Made by a program: the position numbers and the translations under genes
Notes under the pieces: model-generated
The model's database searches: none
Told to the model about the DNA's origin: nothing
Seen by the model: only the letters and a program-made list of their open reading frames with translations
Shown: piece after piece, positions 51,242 to 61,400 of the stretch
Layout of the letters: every line of letters starts with the position of its first letter
Numbering within the stretch: the first letter of the stretch is position 1
NCBI RefSeq assembly: GCF_035590735.1
Contig: NZ_CP141595.1
Location: 739,001 to 803,000, forward strand
Length of the DNA stretch: 64,000 bases
DNA from: Rossellomorea aquimaris
GTDB taxonomy: Bacteria; Bacillota; Bacilli; Bacillales; Bacillaceae_B
Direction: 5' to 3'

Positions 51242-52267
51242 ATGCCCACTCCCATCACCATCCGCAAAAATGAGCAATTATTATACGAAGCTACCAATAT
51301 TCAAGAAGCTGCAGGCTACCTTGCTGATCATCTCAATATAAAGAAGTCAAAATGCTATGATCCCATCGAGAGAGGATATGTGTACAATGTTCCCTACCAT
51401 TCCGAAGGGGACGAGCATCGTTTTATAGCGCCACCAGAGATAGCTACTAATCGTCGCCAGGAATTAGAAGATAGGGACCATAAGAATGCCCGCCGTATCT
51501 GGTTGGTGCCGGCGAATCCAAACGAATATGACTTGGAAAGGGCATTCGTCCAATTTGAATACCTTGACTGGAAACGTTCCTATAACTATGAAAATGGAGA
51601 TATCTTATTTTTGTATGTTTCAGGTAGTGTCAAAAAGGTCAGGTATAAGGTGGAAGTTATAGAGGGATTGGTTCAAACGGATGATACCATTTATGATCAG
51701 TCGTTTTGGGTAGATCAAGAGAAGTATGATCAATCCATTGGTGGAGACAAGACGCGTGTCCGCTTAGTGGATGTGGTTGATACGGATGGTTTATCACTTT
51801 ATCGATTAAGGGAGCATGGGTTGAAAGGGAATATCCAGGGCTCCATGAAACTTACCGGTGAGCTCCGTGACTACATCATGTCGTTCTTTCAGAAGGATTT
51901 GTCAGCTGAGGTTTATCCTGAGGAAGTACCAGAAAGGTGGGAAGGGGAGCGTAGAACGATTACTGTTAATTCATATGAACGCAATCCACTTGCTCGTAAG
52001 CAATGCATAAATCATTATGGTGCCGAGTGCCAGATATGTAAGATGAATTTCGAAAATACATATGGTGAAGTGGGGAGTGAATTCATCCACGTCCACCACA
52101 TAACACCCCTACATGAAATTCAGAAGGGCTATCAGGTGAATCCGATAGTGGAACTTATACCTGTGTGTCCAAATTGTCATGCGATGCTTCATAGGAAAGA
52201 GAATGGAGTGTATTTAACGGTAGAGGAATTGAGAGAGCGCCTCAAAATGAAAATATGCACTCCATAA
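51242..52267 (+). CDS. EVE-like domain HNH endonuclease (putative type IV restriction)
   Basis: A 341-residue protein. Residues about 75-205 look like an EVE/PUA-type domain (RRIWLVPANPNEYDLERAF, W-rich, GDILFLYVSGSVKKVRYKVEV), a fold that reads modified bases. The C-terminal HNH domain has CQICKMNF (about 263), HVHHITPLHEI and CPNCHAMLHR. This combination is typical of modification-dependent restriction enzymes that cut foreign DNA with altered bases. No RM partner methylase follows. AAGGAGG precedes the ATG. Confidence 0.85.
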   Translation: MPTPITIRKNEQLLYEATNIQEAAGYLADHLNIKKSKCYDPIERGYVYNVPYHSEGDEHRFIAPPEIATNRRQELEDRDHKNARRIWLVPANPNEYDLERAFVQFEYLDWKRSYNYENGDILFLYVSGSVKKVRYKVEVIEGLVQTDDTIYDQSFWVDQEKYDQSIGGDKTRVRLVDVVDTDGLSLYRLREHGLKGNIQGSMKLTGELRDYIMSFFQKDLSAEVYPEEVPERWEGERRTITVNSYERNPLARKQCINHYGAECQICKMNFENTYGEVGSEFIHVHHITPLHEIQKGYQVNPIVELIPVCPNCHAMLHRKENGVYLTVEELRERLKMKICTP

Positions 52268-52277
52268 AAGATAATAA

Positions 52278-52322
52278 GAAAGCCGCAGCTTACTCCCGAC
52301 GTAAGCTGCGGCTTTCTCTTTT
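52278..52322. terminator. Strong bidirectional terminator
   Basis: Perfect AAAGCCGCAGCTTAC/GTAAGCTGCGGCTTT stem, six-base loop, T-rich tail on the plus strand. It ends the HNH gene. Confidence 0.85.
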
Positions 52323-52472
52323 AGCTAACTTTATAACTTCCTTCACATCCGAACCCCTATAAACAGAAGTTCTCCTATTATGATCTGTAAAATATATCTC
52401 CCCATAATGATGCTCACTGGAAAAACCAACAATCATAAAATTATATGTGTGCTTCCCTTTTAATAGAATCAA
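52290..52472 (-). CDS. Small protein of unknown function (doubtful start)
   Basis: A 60-codon frame (TYNFMIVGFSSEHHYGEIYFTD...) that reads like protein except that its last 10 codons run into the terminator at 52278-52322. The first TTG lacks a binding site; the frame is open upstream to a GGGGGG run. It follows the XRE gene by about 40 bases on the same strand. Family not recognised. Confidence 0.45.
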   Translation of the reverse strand: MILLKGKHTYNFMIVGFSSEHHYGEIYFTDHNRRTSVYRGSDVKEVIKLAKRESRSLRRE

Positions 52473-52513
52473 TTCTTGTTTCTTGATGGTAATCCCCCCA
52501 GTTAACTACCAAG

Positions 52514-52774
52514 TCATTCTTTTGGCTTATTTGCTTTCTCTATTATATCAATTTCCTGAAAAATCCGGTCAATACTTATTCCTGTATTATTATGTATTCT
52601 GCTTAGTGTTAGTGAGGTAGGAATACTTTCTCCTCTCTCGATCCTTCCGTAGCCTTCTTCAGACATTTTAGTGATCCAGGCAAACTCGGCCTGGGTCATA
52701 TCCATTTCAATTCTTCTTCTCTTCAGTAGCTTTCCCAATAATTCTGAAAAAGGTTTATTTTCTTCTTTTGCCAA
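52514..52774 (-). CDS. XRE family transcriptional regulator
   Basis: An 86-residue Cro/C1-type helix-turn-helix protein: LGKLLKRRRIEMDMTQAEFAWITKMSEEGYGRIERGESIPTSLTLSRI. TTG start with AAAAGGGGAG at good spacing. Located between restriction-type genes, it may regulate part of the island, as small XRE proteins often do for restriction systems; target unknown. Confidence 0.9.
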   Translation of the reverse strand: MAKEENKPFSELLGKLLKRRRIEMDMTQAEFAWITKMSEEGYGRIERGESIPTSLTLSRIHNNTGISIDRIFQEIDIIEKANKPKE

Positions 52775-53013
52775 TGGATTCTCCCCTTTTTAGAACCATT
52801 ATCAAATTGGGGAAAATCAAGTACCACGAACAGTAAGTAGGATAATTACAAATTATGTAAAATACATTAAATTTATTTTTGTCACTGGATATTTCAATGG
52901 GATTACTACATTCAGGTACCTAATAGGGATATGAGAATTGGTGTCCATCTTTGCTCTATGGACTCCATATAAATGTTAAAATATACATAATACAATACAT
53001 AGGAGGTCACAAC

Positions 53014-53337
53014 ATGCCGACCTACAACAAGTTAGTACGGGATAAAATCCCACAGATCATTGAAAGTAAAGGTAAGGAGTTTTCAACAAAGATCCTAAAC
53101 GATGAAGACTACATAAAGTATTTGAAAGAAAAAGCTTATGAGGAACTTGATGAGTACTGTACGGCTGAAACGGATGGAGAAGCTGTGGAAGAGCTTGCTG
53201 ATCTCTTGGAGGTTGTCAGGGCTTTGTCTAAGCGGCATGGATCTACTATTGAAGAAGTAGAAGCAGTACGGAAAGATAAGGCTAAGAAACGTGGGGGATT
53301 TCAGGAGAAGGTGTTCCTGATTGAGGTAAAGAATTGA
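53014..53337 (+). CDS. MazG-like nucleotide pyrophosphohydrolase
   Basis: A 107-residue all-helical NTP pyrophosphohydrolase of the PRA-PH/MazG-like group: YNKLVRDKIPQIIESKGK opens it, and the metal-binding EExxE...ExxD pattern appears as YEELDEYCTA and EAVEELADLLEVVRAL. Proposed to clean up abnormal or host nucleotides, and recurrent in phage-defence settings. The ATG at 53014 has AGGAGGT upstream; 21 codons of upstream frame lack any binding site. Confidence 0.9.
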   Translation: MPTYNKLVRDKIPQIIESKGKEFSTKILNDEDYIKYLKEKAYEELDEYCTAETDGEAVEELADLLEVVRALSKRHGSTIEEVEAVRKDKAKKRGGFQEKVFLIEVKN

Positions 53338-53400
53338 TTCATTGTAAGTTCCAACTTACCTATTATATAGGAAGAAATAAATCTCTATGAGTGGTGGAAA

Positions 53401-54270
53401 ATGATGAACAGCTTTGAGTTAAAGGAAAGAATTAATAACCTGTCCATATGGAAGAAAGGGGACCAGAGAGCTCCCCATAAACCATTGTTGATCCTGTTTG
53501 CTTTGGGTCAACTTCAAGCGGACAAACCCAGATTCATAAGTTATGAGGTTACAAGGGAGAAGCTAACAGAACTGCTGAGGGAATTCGGACCGCTCAGAAA
53601 ATCCTATCATCCTGAAGAACCTTTTGTACGTTTAAAAAAAGATGGGATATGGCTTCTGGATAAAGAAGCAAATGCGAAGAGTCCGAGTAATCGTCAATTA
53701 CTGGCGGATGAAGTTGCCGGGGGATTCACCCCGGAAGTATATCAGCTTCTAAAAAATGACCCCAGGCTGGTCCAGGAAATTGCCCATATTATATTAGTCA
53801 GTCATTTTCCTGAAACTATTCACCAGGACATCCTGGATTCGGTTGGGCTGGACTTCACCATATACATGAAAAAGAAAAGAGACCCGAAATTCAGGGAGAA
53901 GATCTTAAGGGCTTACGGGTACAGTTGTGCGGTTTGCGGCTTTAATGTAAGACTTGCCCATACTCTCGTAGGTGTCGAAGCAGCCCATATAAAGTGGCAC
54001 CAAGCCGGTGGTCCGGATACTGAAGAAAATGGAATAGCTATGTGTTCTTTGCATCATAAATTATTTGATAGGGGAGTCTTCACATTAACACCTGAGCTAA
54101 AGATGGTGGTTTCAAAGGATGCACATGGGACGCATGGATTTGAAGAATGGTTGATGAGATTTAATGGTCAATTTATTCGGGAACCGATTCAGCCGTATTA
54201 TTATCCTGGTCACATATTTTTAAATTGGCATGTTAGGGAGGTTTTTAAAGGGGTGCAATATGGAACATAA
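53401..54270 (+). CDS. HNH restriction endonuclease, phosphorothioated-DNA-binding type
   Basis: A 289-residue protein. The N-terminal part (about 1-150) matches the sulfur-binding domain described for ScoMcrA-type enzymes, with RAPHKPLLILFALGQL and FVRLKKDGIW. The C-terminal HNH nuclease has CAVCGF (about 177), EAAHIKWHQAGGPDTEENG and CSLHHKLFDRGVF. Such enzymes cut DNA with phosphorothioate links and sometimes methyl-C, so act as type IV restriction. Their presence is normally incompatible with host Dnd modification, and no dnd genes are seen in this window. Confidence 0.88.
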   Translation: MMNSFELKERINNLSIWKKGDQRAPHKPLLILFALGQLQADKPRFISYEVTREKLTELLREFGPLRKSYHPEEPFVRLKKDGIWLLDKEANAKSPSNRQLLADEVAGGFTPEVYQLLKNDPRLVQEIAHIILVSHFPETIHQDILDSVGLDFTIYMKKKRDPKFREKILRAYGYSCAVCGFNVRLAHTLVGVEAAHIKWHQAGGPDTEENGIAMCSLHHKLFDRGVFTLTPELKMVVSKDAHGTHGFEEWLMRFNGQFIREPIQPYYYPGHIFLNWHVREVFKGVQYGT

Positions 54271-54393
54271 AGGTGAATTTTAAAATAGTGGGGTAGCAAA
54301 ATTTCTCCAATAGAAGAGCTTCGCTTTCAGTGATTGTTACTACTTATTTTTTTGTTTTTTACAATCATTTCCAATCGCTTCCTTTCTTTGTTT

Positions 54394-54520
54394 GAGAAGG
54401 ACGCAATGATGGGCGCAAACCGTGTGAAGGGTACGCGTGCGGAGTCGCGAACTTGCCAGTCAGGCATAGGAAACGGGCAGGATTTTGCCCGTTGTCGTTC
54501 AAAATCGAGAGAAGCCTGAT
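54394..54520. other. G+C-rich island of unknown nature
   Basis: A block of clearly higher G+C than the A+T-rich flanks, with a CGGGCAGGATTTTGCCCG hairpin. Both strands carry short open frames (one with GTRAESRTCQSG, the other with FATPHAYPSHGLRP) that look like by-products. It may be a decayed mobile or repeat sequence. No RNA family is recognised. Confidence 0.35.
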
Positions 54521-54799
54521 TGTTATCATTATTTTCTTTATACAATCCGCCCTTATTACTTCTATACCACTCATTTACTATCAATGCTTCTGTTTATAAC
54601 TGTTATAATAAAGTAAGCAAAACGTTAAAAGAAGGACCGTGAACATTATTAGCGTTAGTCATTTTCACGAGAAATAATTATAATAACTCTTTAGTCGGGT
54701 ATATCATTAAATTGCTATAATAGATAAGAAATATTGCTAGTAATGAATAATACCACACAACACAAAGAATTTATCAGAAAATTCAATGGGGGATACAAA

Positions 54800-57367
54800 G
54801 TGATTACTTCAGAAGAAATTAAAAGTAGATTATGGGACGGCGCTAACGAACTGCGTGGTTCAATGGACGCCAGCCGTTATAAAGATTACATGCTTGGATT
54901 AATGTTCTATAAGTTTTTGAGTGATAAAACTTTAGAAACATTTAAAATTACCAGTGGTTTAGAGAAAATGACTCAATCTGAATTGGTAGAGGAATATACA
55001 AAAGCACAAGCAGAATACGGAGAACAGCTAAATAAAATGATTCAAAATGTACTCGGTTATTATGTTTCGCCTGAGTATCTTTATCAAACTTGGATAAAAG
55101 ATATCAATTCTGGAGATTTTGAAGTTCAAAAAGTAACGGATAGCTTGAATAACTTCGAACGTACGATTGCCGTGTCCGGTGATACGAATGATTTCAAAGG
55201 ATTATTCTCAAGTTCTACGCTGGATTTAACGGATACGGCATTAGGGAGTAACTTAAACGAACGCAGCAAAAATATTAAAGCATTAATTTTGTTATTTGCA
55301 GACTTAAACATGGTTGCATTACAAAAAGGCGATGTACTGGGTGACGCGTACGAGTATCTTATTGGTCAGTTTGCAATGGAGTCCGGGAAGAAAGCAGGGG
55401 AGTTCTATACCCCTCGACAAGTCAGTGAAGTTATGGCACAAATTGTAGCGAAAATGACTGATATAAAATCAATCTATGACCCAACTGTCGGTTCTGGTTC
55501 GTTACTTTTAACCGTTAAGAAACATTTGAGTGAAGATGTTCAAAAGAATTTAAGTTATTACGGACAGGAAAAGAATACAGCGACCTACAACTTAACTCGT
55601 ATGAATTTATTGCTCCATGGGGTGCGTCCAGAAAAGATGACTATAAAGAATGGCGACACGCTTTCTCAAGACTGGCCAGAAGATCCAGATCGTCCAAATG
55701 AAGGCGTACAGTTTGATGCTGTTGTAATGAACCCACCCTATTCTGCAAAGAATTGGAACAAAGCAGGGCTTAAGGTCAGTGATCCTCGTTTCGAAATCGC
55801 TGGTGCATTGCCACCAGACTCCAAGGGAGATTTTGCTTTCCTCTTACATGGATTATTCCACTTAGGACAAAATGGAACAATGGCGATTGTGTTGCCTCAT
55901 GGTGTGCTCTTCCGAGGTTCCGCAGAAGGAGAGATCCGAGAGCGTTTACTTGAGAAAAATTACATAGATACAATTATTGGGTTACCAAGTAACTTGTTTA
56001 CCAATACAGGAATTCCTGTAGCAATAATAATATTGAAGAAAAATCGAGAAACCGGTGAGCCTGTACTTGTTATAGACGCTTCTCGTGGCTTTACTAAAGT
56101 AGGGAAACAAAATGTTTTACTAGAGAAAGATATTGCTAAAATTGTAGATACGTTCGTTGAACGCAGAGAAGAAAAGGGCTATAGCCAATTGGTAAAACGA
56201 GAGGATGTTCTCAAAAATCAATACAATATGAATATTCCTCGTTATATTGAAGCGATTGACGACGAAATTCCGCAAGACGTAGATGCACACTTACTTGGTG
56301 GGATTCCTCAAAAGAATATCGACGATTTGAAGGTTTTGCAGTCTACAGTGCCAGATACTTTAGAACGATCTTTGAAGAAAATCCGTGACGGCTATGTTGA
56401 GCTATTGAAACCGGTTGAGGATATTTCTTATATGGTCTTAAACGATTCACGAGTTATTGAAAAATCAAAAGAAATTGAAGGGAAAGCAGCATCTTTTATT
56501 AATAAACATTTCGATACTATACGAAATGTAGATAATATCAGTAAGTTGTCCCAGTTGATGGATGACATGCTCGATGAAATAAAAGCGGTTTTGTCAGCGT
56601 TCAACAATATTGATGTGTATGATGGCTATCAAATTGTCGCAGAAATTTGGAAGAATGCATTGTATCATGATACGGAAATCATTGCACTAAGTGATTTTTA
56701 TACAGCCGGACGCACACGTGAACCAAATATGGTAACGAAGGGAACTGGCAATAAAAAACGTGTAGAGCAAGACGGCTGGATCGGCAGTATCGTACCAAAT
56801 GAGTTGATTGCTAAACATTTATACAGTGATGAGCTAGAAGAAATTGAAAAAAAGAAAAATCGCATTCAAGAGATTGAAACAGAGCTGTTAGACTTGGTTG
56901 AAGCTGCGAAGGTTGAAGATAGCGATGAAGCCAATGTTTTAGGCGATACGTTGAATGAATCCGGTGAATCTTTTGATAACAAGTTGATTAAAACAGAGTT
57001 GAAAAAAGCGAGCAAGGGAACAAGTGAATATAACTTTCTGAAGAATGTTGAACAGTTACATGTAGATAAATCAACACTCAGTAAAGCAGTGAAAGCAGAT
57101 GAAAAAACCCTAAAAGAAGCGGTACAAGAACGAATTTTAACTTTGACGAATGAAGAAATCGACAACTTGATGTATGAAAAGTGGTTTGGCAATACAGTGG
57201 GCGATTTGGTTCGCTTAATAGAATTACCGTTACAAAAGGAATTAAACACGCTCCAAATGTTGCACAATCGTTATGCCGATACTTTATCAGCAATCGACAA
57301 AGAATGTCGTAGTTTAGAGTCAACAATCGAAAACTGGTTGAATGAAATGGTGGTTGCGCCATTATGA
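54800..57367 (+). CDS. hsdM: Type I restriction-modification methylase subunit HsdM
   Basis: An 855-residue N6-adenine methyltransferase: HsdM N-terminal helical domain (ITSEEIKSRLWDGANELRG), then the catalytic domain with SAM motif DPTVGSGSLL (about 227) and NPPYS (about 311). A long C-terminal extension of about 330 residues is rich in Glu/Lys helices, larger than in the E. coli enzyme. The GTG at 54800 is preferred (GGGGGAT upstream, family-typical start); an in-frame TTG lies 66 bases earlier. With HsdS it modifies host DNA. Confidence 0.94.
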   Translation: MITSEEIKSRLWDGANELRGSMDASRYKDYMLGLMFYKFLSDKTLETFKITSGLEKMTQSELVEEYTKAQAEYGEQLNKMIQNVLGYYVSPEYLYQTWIKDINSGDFEVQKVTDSLNNFERTIAVSGDTNDFKGLFSSSTLDLTDTALGSNLNERSKNIKALILLFADLNMVALQKGDVLGDAYEYLIGQFAMESGKKAGEFYTPRQVSEVMAQIVAKMTDIKSIYDPTVGSGSLLLTVKKHLSEDVQKNLSYYGQEKNTATYNLTRMNLLLHGVRPEKMTIKNGDTLSQDWPEDPDRPNEGVQFDAVVMNPPYSAKNWNKAGLKVSDPRFEIAGALPPDSKGDFAFLLHGLFHLGQNGTMAIVLPHGVLFRGSAEGEIRERLLEKNYIDTIIGLPSNLFTNTGIPVAIIILKKNRETGEPVLVIDASRGFTKVGKQNVLLEKDIAKIVDTFVERREEKGYSQLVKREDVLKNQYNMNIPRYIEAIDDEIPQDVDAHLLGGIPQKNIDDLKVLQSTVPDTLERSLKKIRDGYVELLKPVEDISYMVLNDSRVIEKSKEIEGKAASFINKHFDTIRNVDNISKLSQLMDDMLDEIKAVLSAFNNIDVYDGYQIVAEIWKNALYHDTEIIALSDFYTAGRTREPNMVTKGTGNKKRVEQDGWIGSIVPNELIAKHLYSDELEEIEKKKNRIQEIETELLDLVEAAKVEDSDEANVLGDTLNESGESFDNKLIKTELKKASKGTSEYNFLKNVEQLHVDKSTLSKAVKADEKTLKEAVQERILTLTNEEIDNLMYEKWFGNTVGDLVRLIELPLQKELNTLQMLHNRYADTLSAIDKECRSLESTIENWLNEMVVAPL

Positions 57368-58482
57368 AAAAAACAAAGTTAACACCTAAGAGACGATTTA
57401 GAGAATTTCATAATGAAAATAGTTGGAATCAACTTGAGTTGAAGAATATCGCTCCTTTACAGAGGGGCTTTGACTTAACTAAATCTTCAATGAAAAGAGG
57501 ACCCTACCCTGTCGTATTTTCAAATGGAATCGGAGCATGGAATTCCGAGTACAAAGTCAAGGGTCCTGGTGTAGTAACAGGTCGATCTGGATCAATCGGA
57601 AATGTATCATATATCGAAGATGATTATTGGCCACACAATACTTCCTTATGGGTTACTAGTTTTTTTGATAATTATCCATTATTTATTTATTATCTTTATC
57701 AAAGTGTGGACTTAACTAGGTTTGGAAGTGGAAGTGGAGTACCAACGTTAAATAGAAATGACGTCCATGATTATTCTACTTCTGTTCCTAGAATAGAGGA
57801 GCAAACTAGAATAGGAAATTTTCTTAAACATATAGAGGATATTATCAATCTTCACCAACTTAAATTAGAAAAATCAAAAGCGTTAAAATCTGCTTACCTT
57901 TCGGAAATGTTTCCTGCTGAAGGTGAGTGCGAACCGAAACGGAGATTTGCAGGATTTACGCAAGCTTGGGAACAAAAAACTGTTAGTGATTTGGCTGATA
58001 GATATGATAACTTGCGTATACCGATTACTGCATCAGATCGTGTAGCTGGCAAAACACCGTATTATGGGGCAAACGGCATTCAAGATTATGTTCAAGGATT
58101 TACTCACGATGGTGAGTTTATTCTAATTGCAGAAGATGGAGCAAACGATTTGCAAAATTATCCCGTTCACTATGTCAACGGCAAAGTTTGGGTAAATAAT
58201 CATGCTCATGTTTTACAAGCAAAAACAGCAGTCGCGGATAACAAGTTTCTAATGAATGCAATGAAGCACCTAAATATTGAGCCATATTTAGTTGGAGGTG
58301 GACGTGCAAAACTTAATGCTGATGTGATGATGAAGATTAGCTTACAAGTACCAGAATTAGAAGAACAAAAGTTGATTGGCTCTTTTTTTGCAAGCCTAGA
58401 CCATCTCATCGGTCACCATCAACGTAAACTAGACAAGCTTCAAAATCTTAAAAAAGCATACCTATTTGAAATGTTTGTTTAG
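57364..58482 (+). CDS. hsdS: Type I restriction specificity subunit HsdS
   Basis: A 372-residue specificity subunit with two target-recognition domains (about 10-150 and 200-345), each followed by a conserved helix (FLKHIEDIINLHQLKLEKSKALKSAY and FFASLDHLIGHHQRKLDKLQNLKKAY). The half-repeats also share PKRRFREF / PKRRFAGF at their starts. It overlaps hsdM as ATGA. The target site is set by the two domains and cannot be read from the sequence. Confidence 0.93.
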   Translation: MKKTKLTPKRRFREFHNENSWNQLELKNIAPLQRGFDLTKSSMKRGPYPVVFSNGIGAWNSEYKVKGPGVVTGRSGSIGNVSYIEDDYWPHNTSLWVTSFFDNYPLFIYYLYQSVDLTRFGSGSGVPTLNRNDVHDYSTSVPRIEEQTRIGNFLKHIEDIINLHQLKLEKSKALKSAYLSEMFPAEGECEPKRRFAGFTQAWEQKTVSDLADRYDNLRIPITASDRVAGKTPYYGANGIQDYVQGFTHDGEFILIAEDGANDLQNYPVHYVNGKVWVNNHAHVLQAKTAVADNKFLMNAMKHLNIEPYLVGGGRAKLNADVMMKISLQVPELEEQKLIGSFFASLDHLIGHHQRKLDKLQNLKKAYLFEMFV

Positions 58483-58497
58483 AAGGGGGATTCATTT

Positions 58498-61400
58498 ATG
58501 AGCAATGCACCAAAAAGTGCTGCTGAGAAATCGTTTCAAGAGAACTTTGTTAAGGAACTACAAAAATATAAATGGGAAGCGCCTGATTTCTTAGACGGCA
58601 ATAAGCAGAAAGTTACCGTCGCTGACCTAATTAAACACTGGCGCAGAGAACTCAACCGTATCAATGCTGACCAGCTTGAAGGTGTCGAATTAACGGATAA
58701 TGAGTTTAATCAAGTCATGACAAAAGTTAATCAAATCAGCAATAGCTATGAAGCCGCAAAAATATTAGCCATTGAAGAATCAAAAGGTAAAATTGACGGT
58801 ATTCACCGTGATGACAACCCCAATATCATGAGAAAACAAATTACTTTGACAATCTTAAAAAAAGCTGAAGTACGTGGTGGGGATTCAAGCTACCGGATTG
58901 CTAGAGAAGTCGAGACCTCAAACAACAACCGTTTTGATATTGTCCTGCTTATCAACGGCTTACCTCTTATCAATATTGAGCAAAAACGTACGGACAAAAC
59001 GCTAGATGAAGCATATGGGCAATTTATGCGCTATTATCGTGACGGTGAGTACAGCCATAATTTTATGGCTTTTTCGCAGATGATGGTGATCACTTCTGAA
59101 ATCGCTACTCGCTATTTCGCTACACCGAAATCAGCCGAAGATTTTAACCTTAGTTTTGTATTCCATTGGGCAGATAAAGAAAACAATGTTGTAAATGCTT
59201 GGGAAAAAGTCATAGGACAATTTTTGATGATTCCCATGGCGCATCAAATGGTAGGAGATTACTTAGTCATTGACGAAGCACGTCTGGAAGAAAACAGACG
59301 GCATATGCTCATGCGCCCTTATCAAGTACATGCCTTGCAGGCTGTAGAAGGAGCTGCATTCGGTTGGGATAATAAAGATAAATTGCCCCACGGTGGATTT
59401 GTATGGCACACAACGGGTTCAGGGAAAACGATTACGAGTTTTAAAACGGCTTTGTTTCTATCTACGAGAGCTGGATTTGATAAAGTTGTCTTTCTTGTTG
59501 ATCGTCGTGAACTAGATAAAAATACCCGTGAAAAGTTTAAAGCATACGCTGTTTACGAATCAGTTTCCGTTGATGAAACAAAATTCACCTACCAGCTAAA
59601 AAAGAAACTGAAATCTGCTCAAAATGGCATTGTGGTAACGACAACATTCAAACTGAATTCCCTAGTTAAAGAAATGGGAGAAGCTCATGATGCTAGTTTA
59701 GCAGATAAAAAAATTGTTTTTATTATCGATGAAGCCCATCGTACGACAATGGGGCAAATGATGGGGACCATAAAGAGCTATTTCAAGAAAAATGGTCTCT
59801 TTTATGGCTTTACAGGTACACCGCTATTCGATGAAAATAAGATTAAAGGTAAAATCAACGAAAAAAGTGAAGTCATCAATACGACCGAAAAGCTGTTTGG
59901 CCCAAAGTTGCATCAATATACAATTGATGAAGCAATCGCGGATAAAAACGTGTTAGGTTTTCATGTTGACTATATCAACACCGGAGAATTTAAAAGCTAT
60001 GAAGATCTAAGAGATCAACTCGCTGAAAAAATCAAAGAAGAACAACCTGATTTGGCTGATAGAGAAATTGAGCGCCAAGTTCAAGAATTGTCCGAAGCCG
60101 ACGTAGAAAGACAAGCGAAAAAAAGAAAGTTGCTTACATATCATGACGAAACACATATTCCACGCGTTGTAGAAGAGATTCTGAATAACTGGGAATTACA
60201 ATCGCAAGGAAGGGAATTTAATGCCATTTTGACAGTTGCCTATAAAAATCGTGTTATATCTTATTGTGACGAATTCAAAAAACAACTGACAGCGCGCGGG
60301 AAAAACTTGAATGTGGCTATGACGTTTAGTTTCGGTAATGAAAATGACCCTACACCATTAGACCCTAAAATTGTTAAAGATATGTTTAAGGACTACGCTG
60401 CATTTACAGGTATTTCTTTTGTTGCCGGTGATAAAAAACACGGCGAGGATACTTACTTTGAAGACGTTGTGGAACGTGCTACTCGGGGGGGAAGTGGACG
60501 AAATCCTAAGAATATAGACCTCGTGATAGTAGCAGACCAGCTATTGACAGGTTATGATTCAAAGCGTCTGAACACACTTTACGTTGACCGTTCACTTGAA
60601 CTTCAAGGTTTAATTCAGGCCTACTCACGAACAAATCGTGTGTTTGGTCCAGCTAAAGAATTCGGTACGATTATTAACTTTCAGTACCCTCGAATTACTG
60701 AAGAAATAGTAAATCAAGCTTTGAAATTGTATGGAAGTGGTGGCAAGAGTAGTAAAGCAATTGTAGAACCCTATGAGACATCCGTGAAGAAGCTTGCATT
60801 AAAAATTGTTGAATTAGTACCGACTTTACCTGACCCCACAGATTGGCAAACGATCGAACATGATGAGAAAAAAAAGGAAGCCTTCCTACTTGCTTTTAAA
60901 GATGCAGCTGAGCAGTTGAATTTGGTCGAGCAATACTACGAATTTAAGTGGGATGATAGTGCCTTTGGAATGGATGAGCATAAGTGGTTGCAATATGTCG
61001 GTGCGTTTAAAAATTTAACCTGGCAGTCCGGCACTCCTCCTCTGCCGTCACCTGTGAATATTCTTGTCGGTAAAACAAAATTAGCAGGCACCCAAGTAAT
61101 TGATGCGGATCATATTCTTAGTTTAATCGATTCAAAAATTACCTCATCAAATGGCGTGCAAACAGTAGATAGTGAAACACTCCGTATCATCTATCAACAA
61201 ATTCAAGAATTAAGTAATATGGGAGATAATGAACAAGCCCAATTATTAAGGGAGTTTGTCGATACTGAGTTGGTACCAGGAAATTTATCTAGTAGTATGA
61301 ATTTTGATGAGGCATTTGAAATATGGAAAGCAAATCAAATGCAAAGAGCAGTGAATGATTTCTCTTCGGAGTGGGGATTAGATAGCAAGCTGCTTGAAAA

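Noticed and set aside
54334..54584. Three overlapping short frames in the G+C-rich block
   Set aside because: No ribosome binding sites and mutually overlapping on both strands; none looks like a real protein. The block itself is kept as an unexplained feature.
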